From: Spirochaetaceae bacterium UBA1306
Lineage (GTDB): Bacteria; Spirochaetota; Spirochaetia; Treponematales; Rectinemataceae
Assembly (NCBI GenBank): GCA_002307245.1
Contig: DBTW01000217.1
Coordinates: forward strand, 3,376 to 13,615
Direction of reading: 5' to 3'
Length of the DNA: 10,240 bases
A program made the position numbers and the translations under genes. The stretch's first letter is position 1; every line of letters begins with the position of its first letter. Positions 1 through 5,723 of this stretch are shown in pieces. The notes beneath the pieces were generated by a model. The model was not told where the DNA came from. It was given only the letters and a program-made list of their open reading frames with translations, and made no database searches.

Positions 1-362
1 TCGAGGACCTGCGAGAAGCTCTGCCCGTAGAAGACATTGTCCCCCAGCACCAGGGCCACGCCCTCATGGCCGATAAAGCGCTCGCCCACGATGAAGGCGT
101 CCGCGAGGCCCCGGGGCTTGTCCTGCACCGCGTACTCGAGCTTAAGGCCCAGGCCCGAACCGTCGCCCAGGAGCTCCTTAAAAGCCCCGATGTCCCGCGG
201 CGTGGAGATCACCAGAATCTCCCGAATCCCCGCGAGCATCAGCGTCGACAGGGGATAGTAGATCATGGGCTTGTCGTAGACCGGCAGCATCTGCTTGGAC
301 AGGGCTAAGGTCGCCGGGAACAGCCTCGTCGCCGTCCCCCCCGCGAGCACGATTCCCTTCAT
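1..362 (-). CDS. rfbA: Glucose-1-phosphate thymidylyltransferase, 5' part (runs off the left edge)
   Basis: This gene encodes the N-terminal 120 residues of an RmlA/RfbA enzyme, which joins dTTP and glucose-1-phosphate to give dTDP-glucose, the first step of dTDP-rhamnose and related deoxysugar synthesis in the cytoplasm. The protein opens with the nucleotide-binding loop LAGGTATRLFP (residues 6-16). This is followed by the family signatures SKQMLPVYDKPMIYYPLSTL and LAGI, then the QDKPRGLADAF substrate-binding segment and LVLGDNVFYG, which carries the metal-binding Asp. The loop has Ala where many members have Gly (GGSGTR); I recall this variant from other thymidylyltransferases. The start is well supported: an AGGAG ribosome-binding site lies at 370-374, seven bases before the ATG. 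It begins 23 bases after the stop of the EPS-type regulator, so the two are probably co-transcribed. The catalytic C-terminal half is outside the window. A uridylyltransferase (GalU type) is unlikely given the motifs. Confidence 0.92.
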   Translation of the reverse strand, partial: MKGIVLAGGTATRLFPATLALSKQMLPVYDKPMIYYPLSTLMLAGIREILVISTPRDIGAFKELLGDGSGLGLKLEYAVQDKPRGLADAFIVGERFIGHEGVALVLGDNVFYGQSFSQVL

Positions 363-385
363 CGATTGTCTCCTATCATTTTCCT

Positions 386-973
386 TTACTTGCCCGGAAC
401 CACAGACCGGTCATCGATGAGCAGGGACGAGAGGCTGATAGCCAAGCGGCCCTCGGCCTGGAAACCCTCGGCCTGGAAACCCTCGGCGAGGAGGAGGCAG
501 ACCCCCTCCTTGCGCCCCAGGCTCCGGGCCTTCTCCGGATCGGAGCTCCGCACGAACACGAGGCCGTGGCGCTCGCAGACATAGGCCACCAGGAACTCCA
601 CCTCGCTGGAGCCCACGAGGACGATGGTGCTGGCCCCCTCGCGCTTTGCCTCGAGGGCATAGGCCTCCAGCCGGTCGCGGTAGAGCTCGGCGCTCCGCGA
701 GGCGCGGCGGAAGTAGCCCGTCGTCCTCCGCGTAAGCTCGGACAGGCCCTCGGGCGTGAGGGCATAGCGCATCGTCCGCGCCGACACCGAGCTGAGCTTG
801 ACCCAGCCCCGCTCGACGAAGCGCTTGAGGAGCGCGTTCACCATCCCCAGCGATATGCCCGTGCGCAAGGCTAGTTCCCGCTGGGTGAGCTTCTCGGCGC
901 TCGACTCGCTCTCGCGGATAGTCTGGAGGACGGACAGTTCGCTGTCGTTAAAGGCGGATATATTGGATTCCAT
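386..973 (-). CDS. MarR/EPS-type winged-helix transcriptional regulator with C-terminal extension
   Basis: This 195-residue protein has an N-terminal winged helix (about residues 12-80). The segment TQRELALRTGISLGMVNALL is the recognition HTH, RYALTPEGLSEL is the wing and following helix, and a charged helix runs from 85 to 112. The wording closely resembles the EPS-associated MarR-type regulators found in exopolysaccharide loci, which are usually only about 100 residues long. Here there is an additional alpha/beta-looking part (about 115-195) with a TIVLVGSSEVEFLVAYV strand-loop-helix, possibly a ligand- or partner-binding domain, which I cannot name. The last 30 residues contain a five-residue tandem duplication (FQAEG twice, residues 166-175) caused by a 15-bp DNA repeat. 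It lies between the fusion enzyme and rfbA on the same strand and so probably controls this glycan locus. The ATG at 973 lacks a strong Shine-Dalgarno sequence. The target DNA and the inducer are unknown. Confidence 0.82.
   Translation of the reverse strand: MESNISAFNDSELSVLQTIRESESSAEKLTQRELALRTGISLGMVNALLKRFVERGWVKLSSVSARTMRYALTPEGLSELTRRTTGYFRRASRSAELYRDRLEAYALEAKREGASTIVLVGSSEVEFLVAYVCERHGLVFVRSSDPEKARSLGRKEGVCLLLAEGFQAEGFQAEGRLAISLSSLLIDDRSVVPGK
450..487. repeat. 15-bp in-frame tandem duplication (two full copies plus part of a third)
   Basis: CCCTCGGCCTGGAAA occurs at 450-464 and again, identical, at 465-479. The eight bases CCCTCGGC follow at 480-487. The unit is a multiple of three, so the regulator frame is kept and the protein gains one FQAEG unit. 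Perfect identity of the copies suggests a recent or slippage-prone event. Confidence 0.9.
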
Positions 974-1199
974 GGTTTGCTTTTGATGAAGGTGGCGGCG
1001 GGGTAAAGGAGGCCTGCCGCGAAGCTAGAGCTTCGCGGATCAATGCCTCGTTATATGTGGGAACGAGCCTACAGAAGGCGGCCGAAACACGCTCTTCCAG
1101 AGCTGCGGACCTGTGTACGGCCCATAAGGGGAAGGAAGCCTTGCCCCGATGGCCGATCGTTCAATTACTGAACAACAGTATCACGCAGCGGGAGCACAA
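974..1199 (-). other. 226-nt non-coding leader of the EPS-type regulator, rich in inverted repeats
   Basis: No convincing gene lies between the fusion-enzyme stop and the regulator start. The stretch holds several possible RNA hairpins. The strongest has a perfect 9-bp stem at 1017-1025/1030-1038 with a TAGA-type four-base loop, extended after a small bulge by a 5-bp outer stem (1009-1013/1045-1049). A 6-bp stem, 1047-1052/1062-1067, shares bases with that outer stem, so the two are mutually exclusive. A nested stem runs 1080-1122, with outer arms 1080-1084/1118-1122, middle arms 1087-1090/1113-1116 and an inner 5-bp hairpin 1091-1095/1099-1103. A bulged 8-bp stem occupies 1128-1147. None is followed by a clear U-run on either strand, so I do not call a terminator. 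It may be a regulatory leader or a remnant of a mobile palindromic element. Confidence 0.5.
1159..1180. promoter_or_regulatory. Two overlapping 5-5-5 inverted repeats (possible operator)
   Basis: On the plus strand GTTCA-ATTAC-TGAAC (1159-1173) overlaps TACTG-AACAA-CAGTA (1166-1180). Each has perfect 5-bp arms and a 5-bp spacer. Short palindromes of this size are typical dimeric regulator sites, and the nearest regulator gene is the MarR/EPS-type gene downstream on the minus strand. They lie just past the stop of the fusion-enzyme gene. No protein can be assigned from sequence alone, and chance occurrence is possible. Confidence 0.3.
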
Positions 1200-3008
1200 T
1201 CAAGGTAAAGCGCCGATTGCCTTCACCAGTGCGTCATTTTCCTCGGTCCTGCGGACCGCCAGCCTGATAAACTGCCCCTTGGCGGGGAAGCCCTCCTTGC
1301 CGGAGAGGTCCTTGATGAAAATACGGTGCTCGTCGAGGAGGAAGGCCGAAAGCTCCCTGGACCCCCGGCTTTCCGTTAAGCGGCAGAGCAGGTAGTTGGC
1401 CTGGGAGGGGTAGACCGTGAGCTTGCCCGTCGCCTCGAGGGCCGCGGCGAAGCGCTCGCGCTCCTCCGCCAGGCGATCGCAGGCCGAGCGGTAGTCGGCC
1501 TTGTACTTGTCCGCTATCTGGAGGAAGAACTCCCCGAGCGAGTTCACGTTCCACACCGGCACGAGCTTGCGGACCTTGGCCACCAGCTCCGCGTCGCCCG
1601 AGGCGAGTACCCCGAGGCGGATGCCCGGCACGCCGTAGCTCTTGGATATGCTCTTGATCACGACCAGTCCGGGCCGGGCGGCGAGGTAGGCGTCGTCGAG
1701 GAGGGTAAAGCGCAGCCCAGGCTCGGCGAAGTCGGCGAAGGACTCGTCGACGATGATTCTCTTGCCCGCGGCGATCATCGCGTCCACGAGGCCCTTGGTC
1801 TCGGCCTCGCCCAGGAAGTGCCCGCTCGGGTTGTCGGGGTTCACCAGGACCAGGATGTCGGAGTCCTTGGCCGCCGCCGCCAGGTCCTCGGCCTTGTAGG
1901 AGAAGCCCCGCTCGCCGCAGGGCAGGAACGTTGCGCCCTCGCGACCGAAGCGCGCCGGATACTCGTTGAAGGCCGGGGTCGCCATCGCGATCGTTCCCGG
2001 CATGAGCCTCGCGGCCGCGTCGATGAGCTCGGCCGCGCCGTTGCCCACCGCGATCCGGTCGGGCTCCACGCCGAAGACCTTGCCCGCCAGCCCGCTCTGC
2101 ACGACCGCCCCGGAGGGGTACTGCGTGAGCAGGGTATAAAAGCTCGCCGCCATCTCTTTGACCAGGCGCTTGGGCGGGAAGTAGGGGTTCACGAGGTAGC
2201 AGTAGTCGAGGAGCCCCGGGAAGCGCCAATACCCGCCGTAGCGGGACTGCATGCGCTCGAGCTTCGCCTCATGCTCGGAGAAGATCGTCTCCGCCACGGC
2301 CAGGTCGTTCGGGTCGTCGATCTCGTACCAGCGCTTGCCCGAGACCGGGAAGGCCTTGAATCGCACGTCCTCCAGGAAGGCCAGGACCTTGAGCACCTGC
2401 TCGTAGTACTGGTTGTGGCCGAAGGCCGCGAGGTAGGCCTCGAGGAAGGGCAGGTAGTAGGAGCGGGAGAATTCCTTGGAGAATTTGTAGATGTTGACCG
2501 TCTTGTAGTACTTCTCGACCTTCTTCCATTTGAAGGAAGCCTTATCGATCACGCTCACGATGTTGCGGTCCTCGTCCATCATCGTCACCGTGCCGTCCAT
2601 CCAGGATTCGAACTTGGACACCACGGCGAGGTTGGGTTCCTTGTCGGCCACGAGCTTGGCGAGGATCTGGGGCTGGAAGATGAGGTCGCTCTCGAGGAGC
2701 AGCGTATCGTCGGCGGCGAGGTACTCCCGCGCCAGGTAGAGCGAATAGATGTTATTCGTGGTCGCGTAGATCTCGTTGGTCACGTAGCTGATCTCGAGGT
2801 CGGGGTACTTGCCCTCGAGGAAGGCGCGCAGGCGATCGGCCCGGTAGCCCACCACCAGGATCACGCGCTTGATGCCCGCCTGGAGCAGGGCCTCCAGGGC
2901 CCGCTCGATGAGGGACTTGCCGTTCACCCTCACCATGCACTTGGTGCCATCTTGCGTATATTTGCCGAGCCGCTTACCCATGCCGGCGGCGAGTATGATT
3001 GCCTGCAT
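1200..3008 (-). CDS. Bifunctional fusion: CTP-type nucleotidyltransferase + PLP-dependent aminotransferase/decarboxylase
   Basis: This is a cytoplasmic protein of about 602 residues with two enzymes in one chain. Residues 1-245 form a nucleotidyltransferase of the LicC/PntC type: LAAGMGKRL loop (6-14), TKCMVRVNGKSLIERAL (22-38), TNNIYSLYLA (84-93), the metal site LLLESDL (103-109), YKTVNIYKFS (168-177) and YEIDDPNDL (228-236). Residues from about 255 to 602 are a fold-type I PLP enzyme: NPDNPSG (390-396), DESFADF (421-427), the Schiff-base Lys456 in SISKSYG, Arg464 in PGIRLG and the carboxylate-binding Arg582. The DESFADF and FIRLAVR wording is closer to CobD-like threonine-phosphate decarboxylases than to HisC. 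It probably makes and activates a phospho-amino-alcohol or similar group for glycan or lipid decoration; the substrate is unknown. I chose the ATG at 3008 because the conserved domain begins there and AGAAGG precedes it; in-frame ATGs at 3038 and 3035 lie in a hairpin loop without a good ribosome-binding site. Confidence 0.9.
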   Translation of the reverse strand: MQAIILAAGMGKRLGKYTQDGTKCMVRVNGKSLIERALEALLQAGIKRVILVVGYRADRLRAFLEGKYPDLEISYVTNEIYATTNNIYSLYLAREYLAADDTLLLESDLIFQPQILAKLVADKEPNLAVVSKFESWMDGTVTMMDEDRNIVSVIDKASFKWKKVEKYYKTVNIYKFSKEFSRSYYLPFLEAYLAAFGHNQYYEQVLKVLAFLEDVRFKAFPVSGKRWYEIDDPNDLAVAETIFSEHEAKLERMQSRYGGYWRFPGLLDYCYLVNPYFPPKRLVKEMAASFYTLLTQYPSGAVVQSGLAGKVFGVEPDRIAVGNGAAELIDAAARLMPGTIAMATPAFNEYPARFGREGATFLPCGERGFSYKAEDLAAAAKDSDILVLVNPDNPSGHFLGEAETKGLVDAMIAAGKRIIVDESFADFAEPGLRFTLLDDAYLAARPGLVVIKSISKSYGVPGIRLGVLASGDAELVAKVRKLVPVWNVNSLGEFFLQIADKYKADYRSACDRLAEERERFAAALEATGKLTVYPSQANYLLCRLTESRGSRELSAFLLDEHRIFIKDLSGKEGFPAKGQFIRLAVRRTEENDALVKAIGALP

Positions 3009-3024
3009 TTCGATCGCCTTCTTT

Positions 3025-3047
3025 CCGGTCCCCATCATGGAGACCGG
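3025..3047 (-). promoter_or_regulatory. Leader hairpin just upstream of the fusion-enzyme ribosome-binding site
   Basis: The arms CCGGTCCCC (3025-3033) and GGAGACCGG (3039-3047) flank the five bases ATCAT. In the minus-strand transcript this gives a 9-bp stem with one G-U pair, directly before the AAAGAAGG ribosome-binding sequence (complement of 3017-3024). The ATGs at 3038 and 3035 fall in or next to its loop. It could tune translation of the downstream gene. No U-run follows, so it is not a terminator. Confidence 0.4.
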
Positions 3048-3114
3048 ATTAAGATACCACGCGAAAAGGCCTAAATAAAAGGGGTGGTGGGTAAAATTTT
3101 ATCGATTCACAGAC

Positions 3115-4128
3115 CTAGGGATAATATGAACGATCGAATTCCACTTGGCTATATTCGGCTTGCTTACCTAAGCACTGCTCGATGTTGTCCTGGGTTATAT
3201 ACATGGAGATATCGCTGTCCCTAAGGCTGATTGCACTCCACACCGTCCGAGCTGCAGCTTTTAGAAAATGGTGAGCATCTGAGTAATTTGGGAGATTTCT
3301 TGTAAACGGCGAATAGAAGAACAGATCAACGAATGGGGTTAGGCTTACCAAACTACGCTTAACATCATCTATTTGCTGCTCATTCATCGCATCTAGCCGG
3401 ACATATGAATCAGGGCAGAAAAAGAAAGTGTATTGAATTCCATATTGATTACAGATTTCTATGGTTTTTTTCATATAAGAATAGTCATCTGAAATCTTAT
3501 TAAAATCACAGGTAGAGAAAGATGCTTGTTTTTCCATGTCTGAATGTATAGATTTATAGTATTTTTTGTTATATATTATTGCAACATTTACTTCTCTGGA
3601 AATAGAAGATAAAATAGTTTTAAACGTATTGGCATCTATATTAAATAAATTGCTCCATATAAAAGAAATATTCGCAAATACTTTCGGGCTATAATGCAAG
3701 AAGGAACCAGAATCCGGAATTGTTTTTTTAAATGGTGTGAACATATCGATATCGATTTGCAAGAAGATTTGTTTTATTTTTTTATTATAGCGTATGAGGT
3801 AACTGCAATATTCATAGTAGTCTTTGGTTCTTGCTCCATAAAAAATAACTGTCTCATACTTTGCATTTTGTTCATTGATAATAAAAGCGCTACTACGCGA
3901 GCCACCCAAAATTACCGTAGAAGCCTGGCAATCTCCTAATTCCATTCGGTAATATTCATTATACCTACTGTTTCCATTATACTGCTTTCCGTCAACGCGA
4001 TTATTCCTATACGATTTGCTAAACACACAATATGGATCGACGAATAAATTAAAGCCAACCACGCATAAGGCTGCAAATATAAAGGCTCCCCAAATAATAA
4101 TAAAGCCTTTTTTAGGGGGGATATTCAT
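3115..4128 (-). CDS. Membrane-anchored SGNH-like protein, partner of the MBOAT acyltransferase
   Basis: This 337-residue protein has a short basic N-terminus, one membrane segment (about residues 8-30), then FVDPY and an extracytoplasmic domain. The motif TVILGGSRSS (71-80) resembles the GxSR block holding the nucleophilic Ser in SGNH-like proteins, and NYSDAHHF (281-288) near the C-terminus offers the Asp and His of the triad. In alginate, peptidoglycan and teichoic-acid acylation systems (AlgI/AlgJ/AlgX, PatA/PatB, DltB/DltD), an MBOAT hands an acyl group to such a partner, which places it on the glycan in the periplasm. Its position one base after the MBOAT stop (TAA-A-ATG) implies translational coupling and the same role here. 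A longer in-frame start at 4203 lies deep inside the MBOAT gene and precedes the membrane segment with a non-family sequence, so I reject it. Base composition is AT-rich, unlike tex and the genes downstream. The exact family and acyl donor are not determined. Confidence 0.75.
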   Translation of the reverse strand: MNIPPKKGFIIIWGAFIFAALCVVGFNLFVDPYCVFSKSYRNNRVDGKQYNGNSRYNEYYRMELGDCQASTVILGGSRSSAFIINEQNAKYETVIFYGARTKDYYEYCSYLIRYNKKIKQIFLQIDIDMFTPFKKTIPDSGSFLHYSPKVFANISFIWSNLFNIDANTFKTILSSISREVNVAIIYNKKYYKSIHSDMEKQASFSTCDFNKISDDYSYMKKTIEICNQYGIQYTFFFCPDSYVRLDAMNEQQIDDVKRSLVSLTPFVDLFFYSPFTRNLPNYSDAHHFLKAAARTVWSAISLRDSDISMYITQDNIEQCLGKQAEYSQVEFDRSYYP

Positions 4129-4129
4129 T

Positions 4130-5506
4130 TTAAAACTGGAAGTACAAAAAGGTTTTTGTGTAACCCATCGACAGTGCGACGATGATAGCCATAAAGACGC
4201 CAATAAGCGTATTTAAAACTGTAGGCTTCATTTTTTCCATCACCTCCGGAGCTTCTAACTTGAAAATCAAGAAAAAGAAAGCCAAAGCCCATCCAATCGC
4301 CACCCTTAACCCGAACGTGTGTATACCTGAGAATGGAGAAGGGGATATATCAAACAACTTTTTATAGATCACTAATGAATCACTTATCGTATTCACGAAA
4401 AGAACCCTCAACAAAGCGACGCAGGCTATAGTAACCAGCCAGCCGATTTTTTTGTTAACATTTATTTCTTTATGCTCGATATAGCTACCGATACATACCA
4501 GGACGCCATTCAAAACTCCCCACAAAATGAAGTTGAAGCCCGCTCCATGCCATATGCCGGACACGAGGAACGTCACCATCACGGCAAAGTAGTAATTACG
4601 GCATTTGTTGCCCTTCCTGTACACCGAACGGAAAATATAATCGTTCAAGAAACGGGATAAGGTGATGTGCCAGCGTCGCCAGAAATCTGCCATGTTCCAG
4701 GCGCGGAACGGATAATGGAAATTATACGGAAGCTTGATATTGAATAGCAAGGCAAGCCCGATGGCCATGTCCGCATAGGAAGAAAGATCAAAATAGTACG
4801 AGACTGTATAGGAAAGTGTGCCCAACCAGAGCGCGCCCGAGGATGCCGTCAAAGGCGAAGCGAACATATCGACTGCCAAATTGGTCAACGGATCCGCAAC
4901 AAGGGTTTTTTTTATCGCTCCCAGTAATATCAGGAAAAGGCCGCTATAAGCATTACGAAAATCAATATGCGCTTCTTCCCGAAGCTGCGGGATTATTTCC
5001 TTGTGATGAACGATCGGACCGACGATCAGTTGAGGAAAAAATGAAATGAACATCAAGTAATCCCGAAGCGAATAGCCTTCCGTTTCCCCTCGGTAGGAAT
5101 CGACGAGATATGCTATTTCTTGAAAAGAGTAGAACGAAATACCGATCGGCAAGAAAATCGAATAGTGGATCAGATCATTATGGAATACGTAGTTTACTAT
5201 ATCTATAAGAAAATTTGTGTACTTGAAGTAGCCGAGATACAGGACATCGAAAACAATAAAAAAGACGACAGCGGCCTTTCGCCAGGGCCCTTTGCCGGCA
5301 TGGATTATCCTTCCACTTACGTAGTTTATCAGGACGATGGCGCAGAATAGGAAGAACTGCTTTATCCCGGTACAGGCCATGAAGACAAGCGAGCAGAATA
5401 CCAGCCAATTCGTCGCTAGTTTTGACTTCCTGGCTGCAAAACAAGCCCATACGATATAGCAGATGGGGAGGAAGAGGACTAAAAACTCGGGTCTTGAAAA
5501 CAGCAT
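4130..5506 (-). CDS. MBOAT family O-acyltransferase (AlgI/DltB/PatA type)
   Basis: This 458-residue integral membrane protein has about 10 or more hydrophobic segments and is close to the usual AlgI length. Family landmarks are all present: FLPIGISFYSFQEIAYLVD (118-136), FFPQLIVGPI (156-165), YYFDLSSYADMAIG (237-250), the amphipathic MADFWRRWHITLSRFL block (272-287) with His280, and VSGIWHGAGFNFILWG (315-330), in which His320 is the catalytic histidine. The last six residues, FLYFQF, match the AlgI-style ending. The enzyme moves an acyl group, often acetyl, from a cytoplasmic donor across the membrane for transfer to a surface polysaccharide or peptidoglycan. The start fits the MLFxxxEFLxxFLP consensus and has AAGAAG five bases upstream. 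It forms a two-gene unit with the SGNH-like protein. Both are AT-rich with A/T-ending codons, unlike the GC-rich flanks, which suggests acquisition by transfer. The acceptor is most likely the glycan made by the adjoining locus (inference). Confidence 0.95.
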   Translation of the reverse strand: MLFSRPEFLVLFLPICYIVWACFAARKSKLATNWLVFCSLVFMACTGIKQFFLFCAIVLINYVSGRIIHAGKGPWRKAAVVFFIVFDVLYLGYFKYTNFLIDIVNYVFHNDLIHYSIFLPIGISFYSFQEIAYLVDSYRGETEGYSLRDYLMFISFFPQLIVGPIVHHKEIIPQLREEAHIDFRNAYSGLFLILLGAIKKTLVADPLTNLAVDMFASPLTASSGALWLGTLSYTVSYYFDLSSYADMAIGLALLFNIKLPYNFHYPFRAWNMADFWRRWHITLSRFLNDYIFRSVYRKGNKCRNYYFAVMVTFLVSGIWHGAGFNFILWGVLNGVLVCIGSYIEHKEINVNKKIGWLVTIACVALLRVLFVNTISDSLVIYKKLFDISPSPFSGIHTFGLRVAIGWALAFFFLIFKLEAPEVMEKMKPTVLNTLIGVFMAIIVALSMGYTKTFLYFQF

Positions 5507-5567
5507 TATTCTTCTTTAATTAAGCCGGGTAAATCGCCTGAATGCGATCTTGTGTTAATAAACGATA

Positions 5568-5573
5568 ATTATA
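5568..5573 (-). promoter_or_regulatory. Possible sigma-70 -10 element of the MBOAT-SGNH unit
   Basis: The minus strand reads TATAAT here, 61 bases before the MBOAT start codon, in an AT-rich context. No good -35 hexamer is found at 16-18 bases upstream, so an activator or chance must be considered. If real, the acyltransferase genes can be transcribed independently of tex. Confidence 0.35.
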
Positions 5574-5666
5574 GATCAATACATGGTACCAGCCATTTAT
5601 TGCTTTGTCTACGAACAATATCCTAAAAGAAATTGATCGCCGACCTAAATCGACCCCCGGAATAAT

Positions 5667-5702
5667 CCGCCTATCGTACAGCGATTGCCTTCGGATAGGC
5701 GG
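5667..5702 (-). terminator. Perfect 9-bp hairpin downstream of tex (weak terminator candidate)
   Basis: CCGCCTATC (5667-5675) and GATAGGCGG (5694-5702) are perfect complements separated by 18 bases. The hairpin starts 21 bases after the tex stop. It is followed on the minus strand by ATTATT rather than a U-run, so it could slow or process the transcript rather than end it. The position, between a housekeeping gene and an acquired cassette, fits a transcript end. Confidence 0.35.
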
Positions 5703-5723
5703 CATCGACGTGAAATGCTATCG

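Larger units (their letters stand above)
5507..5723 (-). other. Intergenic region between tex and the MBOAT gene
   Basis: These 217 bases hold no gene I can support. Composition drops from GC-rich to AT-rich across this spacer, making it the likely upstream boundary of the acquired MBOAT-SGNH cassette. It contains a perfect 9-bp inverted repeat near the tex end and a TATAAT hexamer near the MBOAT end, listed separately. Confidence 0.6.

Noticed and set aside
1009..1057. Integron attC-like site (extended hairpin followed by GTTATAT on the plus strand)
   Set aside because: The matching RYYYAAC core is missing on the other side of the hairpin, and no cassette array or integrase is present.
1166..1180. 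LexA/SOS box (TACTG...CAGTA)
   Set aside because: The arms match, but the spacer is 5 bp rather than 10, so the known LexA geometry is not met.
1057..1395. A 112-residue plus-strand frame starting in the 974-1199 spacer
   Set aside because: Most of it is antisense to the fusion-enzyme 3' end, and the protein shows no recognisable motif.
1818..3074. A 418-residue open frame on the plus strand opposite the fusion enzyme
   Set aside because: It mirrors a strongly supported gene on the other strand; its protein is rich in Val, Glu, Leu, Arg and His with no domain signature, as expected of an antisense frame in GC-rich DNA.
3115..4203. Longer start for the SGNH-like protein at 4203
   Set aside because: It would overlap the MBOAT gene by about 70 bases and add 25 residues before the membrane anchor; the ATG at 4128 right after the MBOAT stop fits better.
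3066..5650. Short shared sequences (such as CCTAAAT) on both sides of the AT-rich cassette as insertion-site duplications
   Set aside because: Only seven bases are shared, not placed symmetrically at the composition boundaries; expected by chance.
5520..5705. A 61-residue minus-strand frame between tex and the MBOAT gene
   Set aside because: No ribosome-binding site or family resemblance was seen, and it contains the inverted repeat; more likely non-coding.
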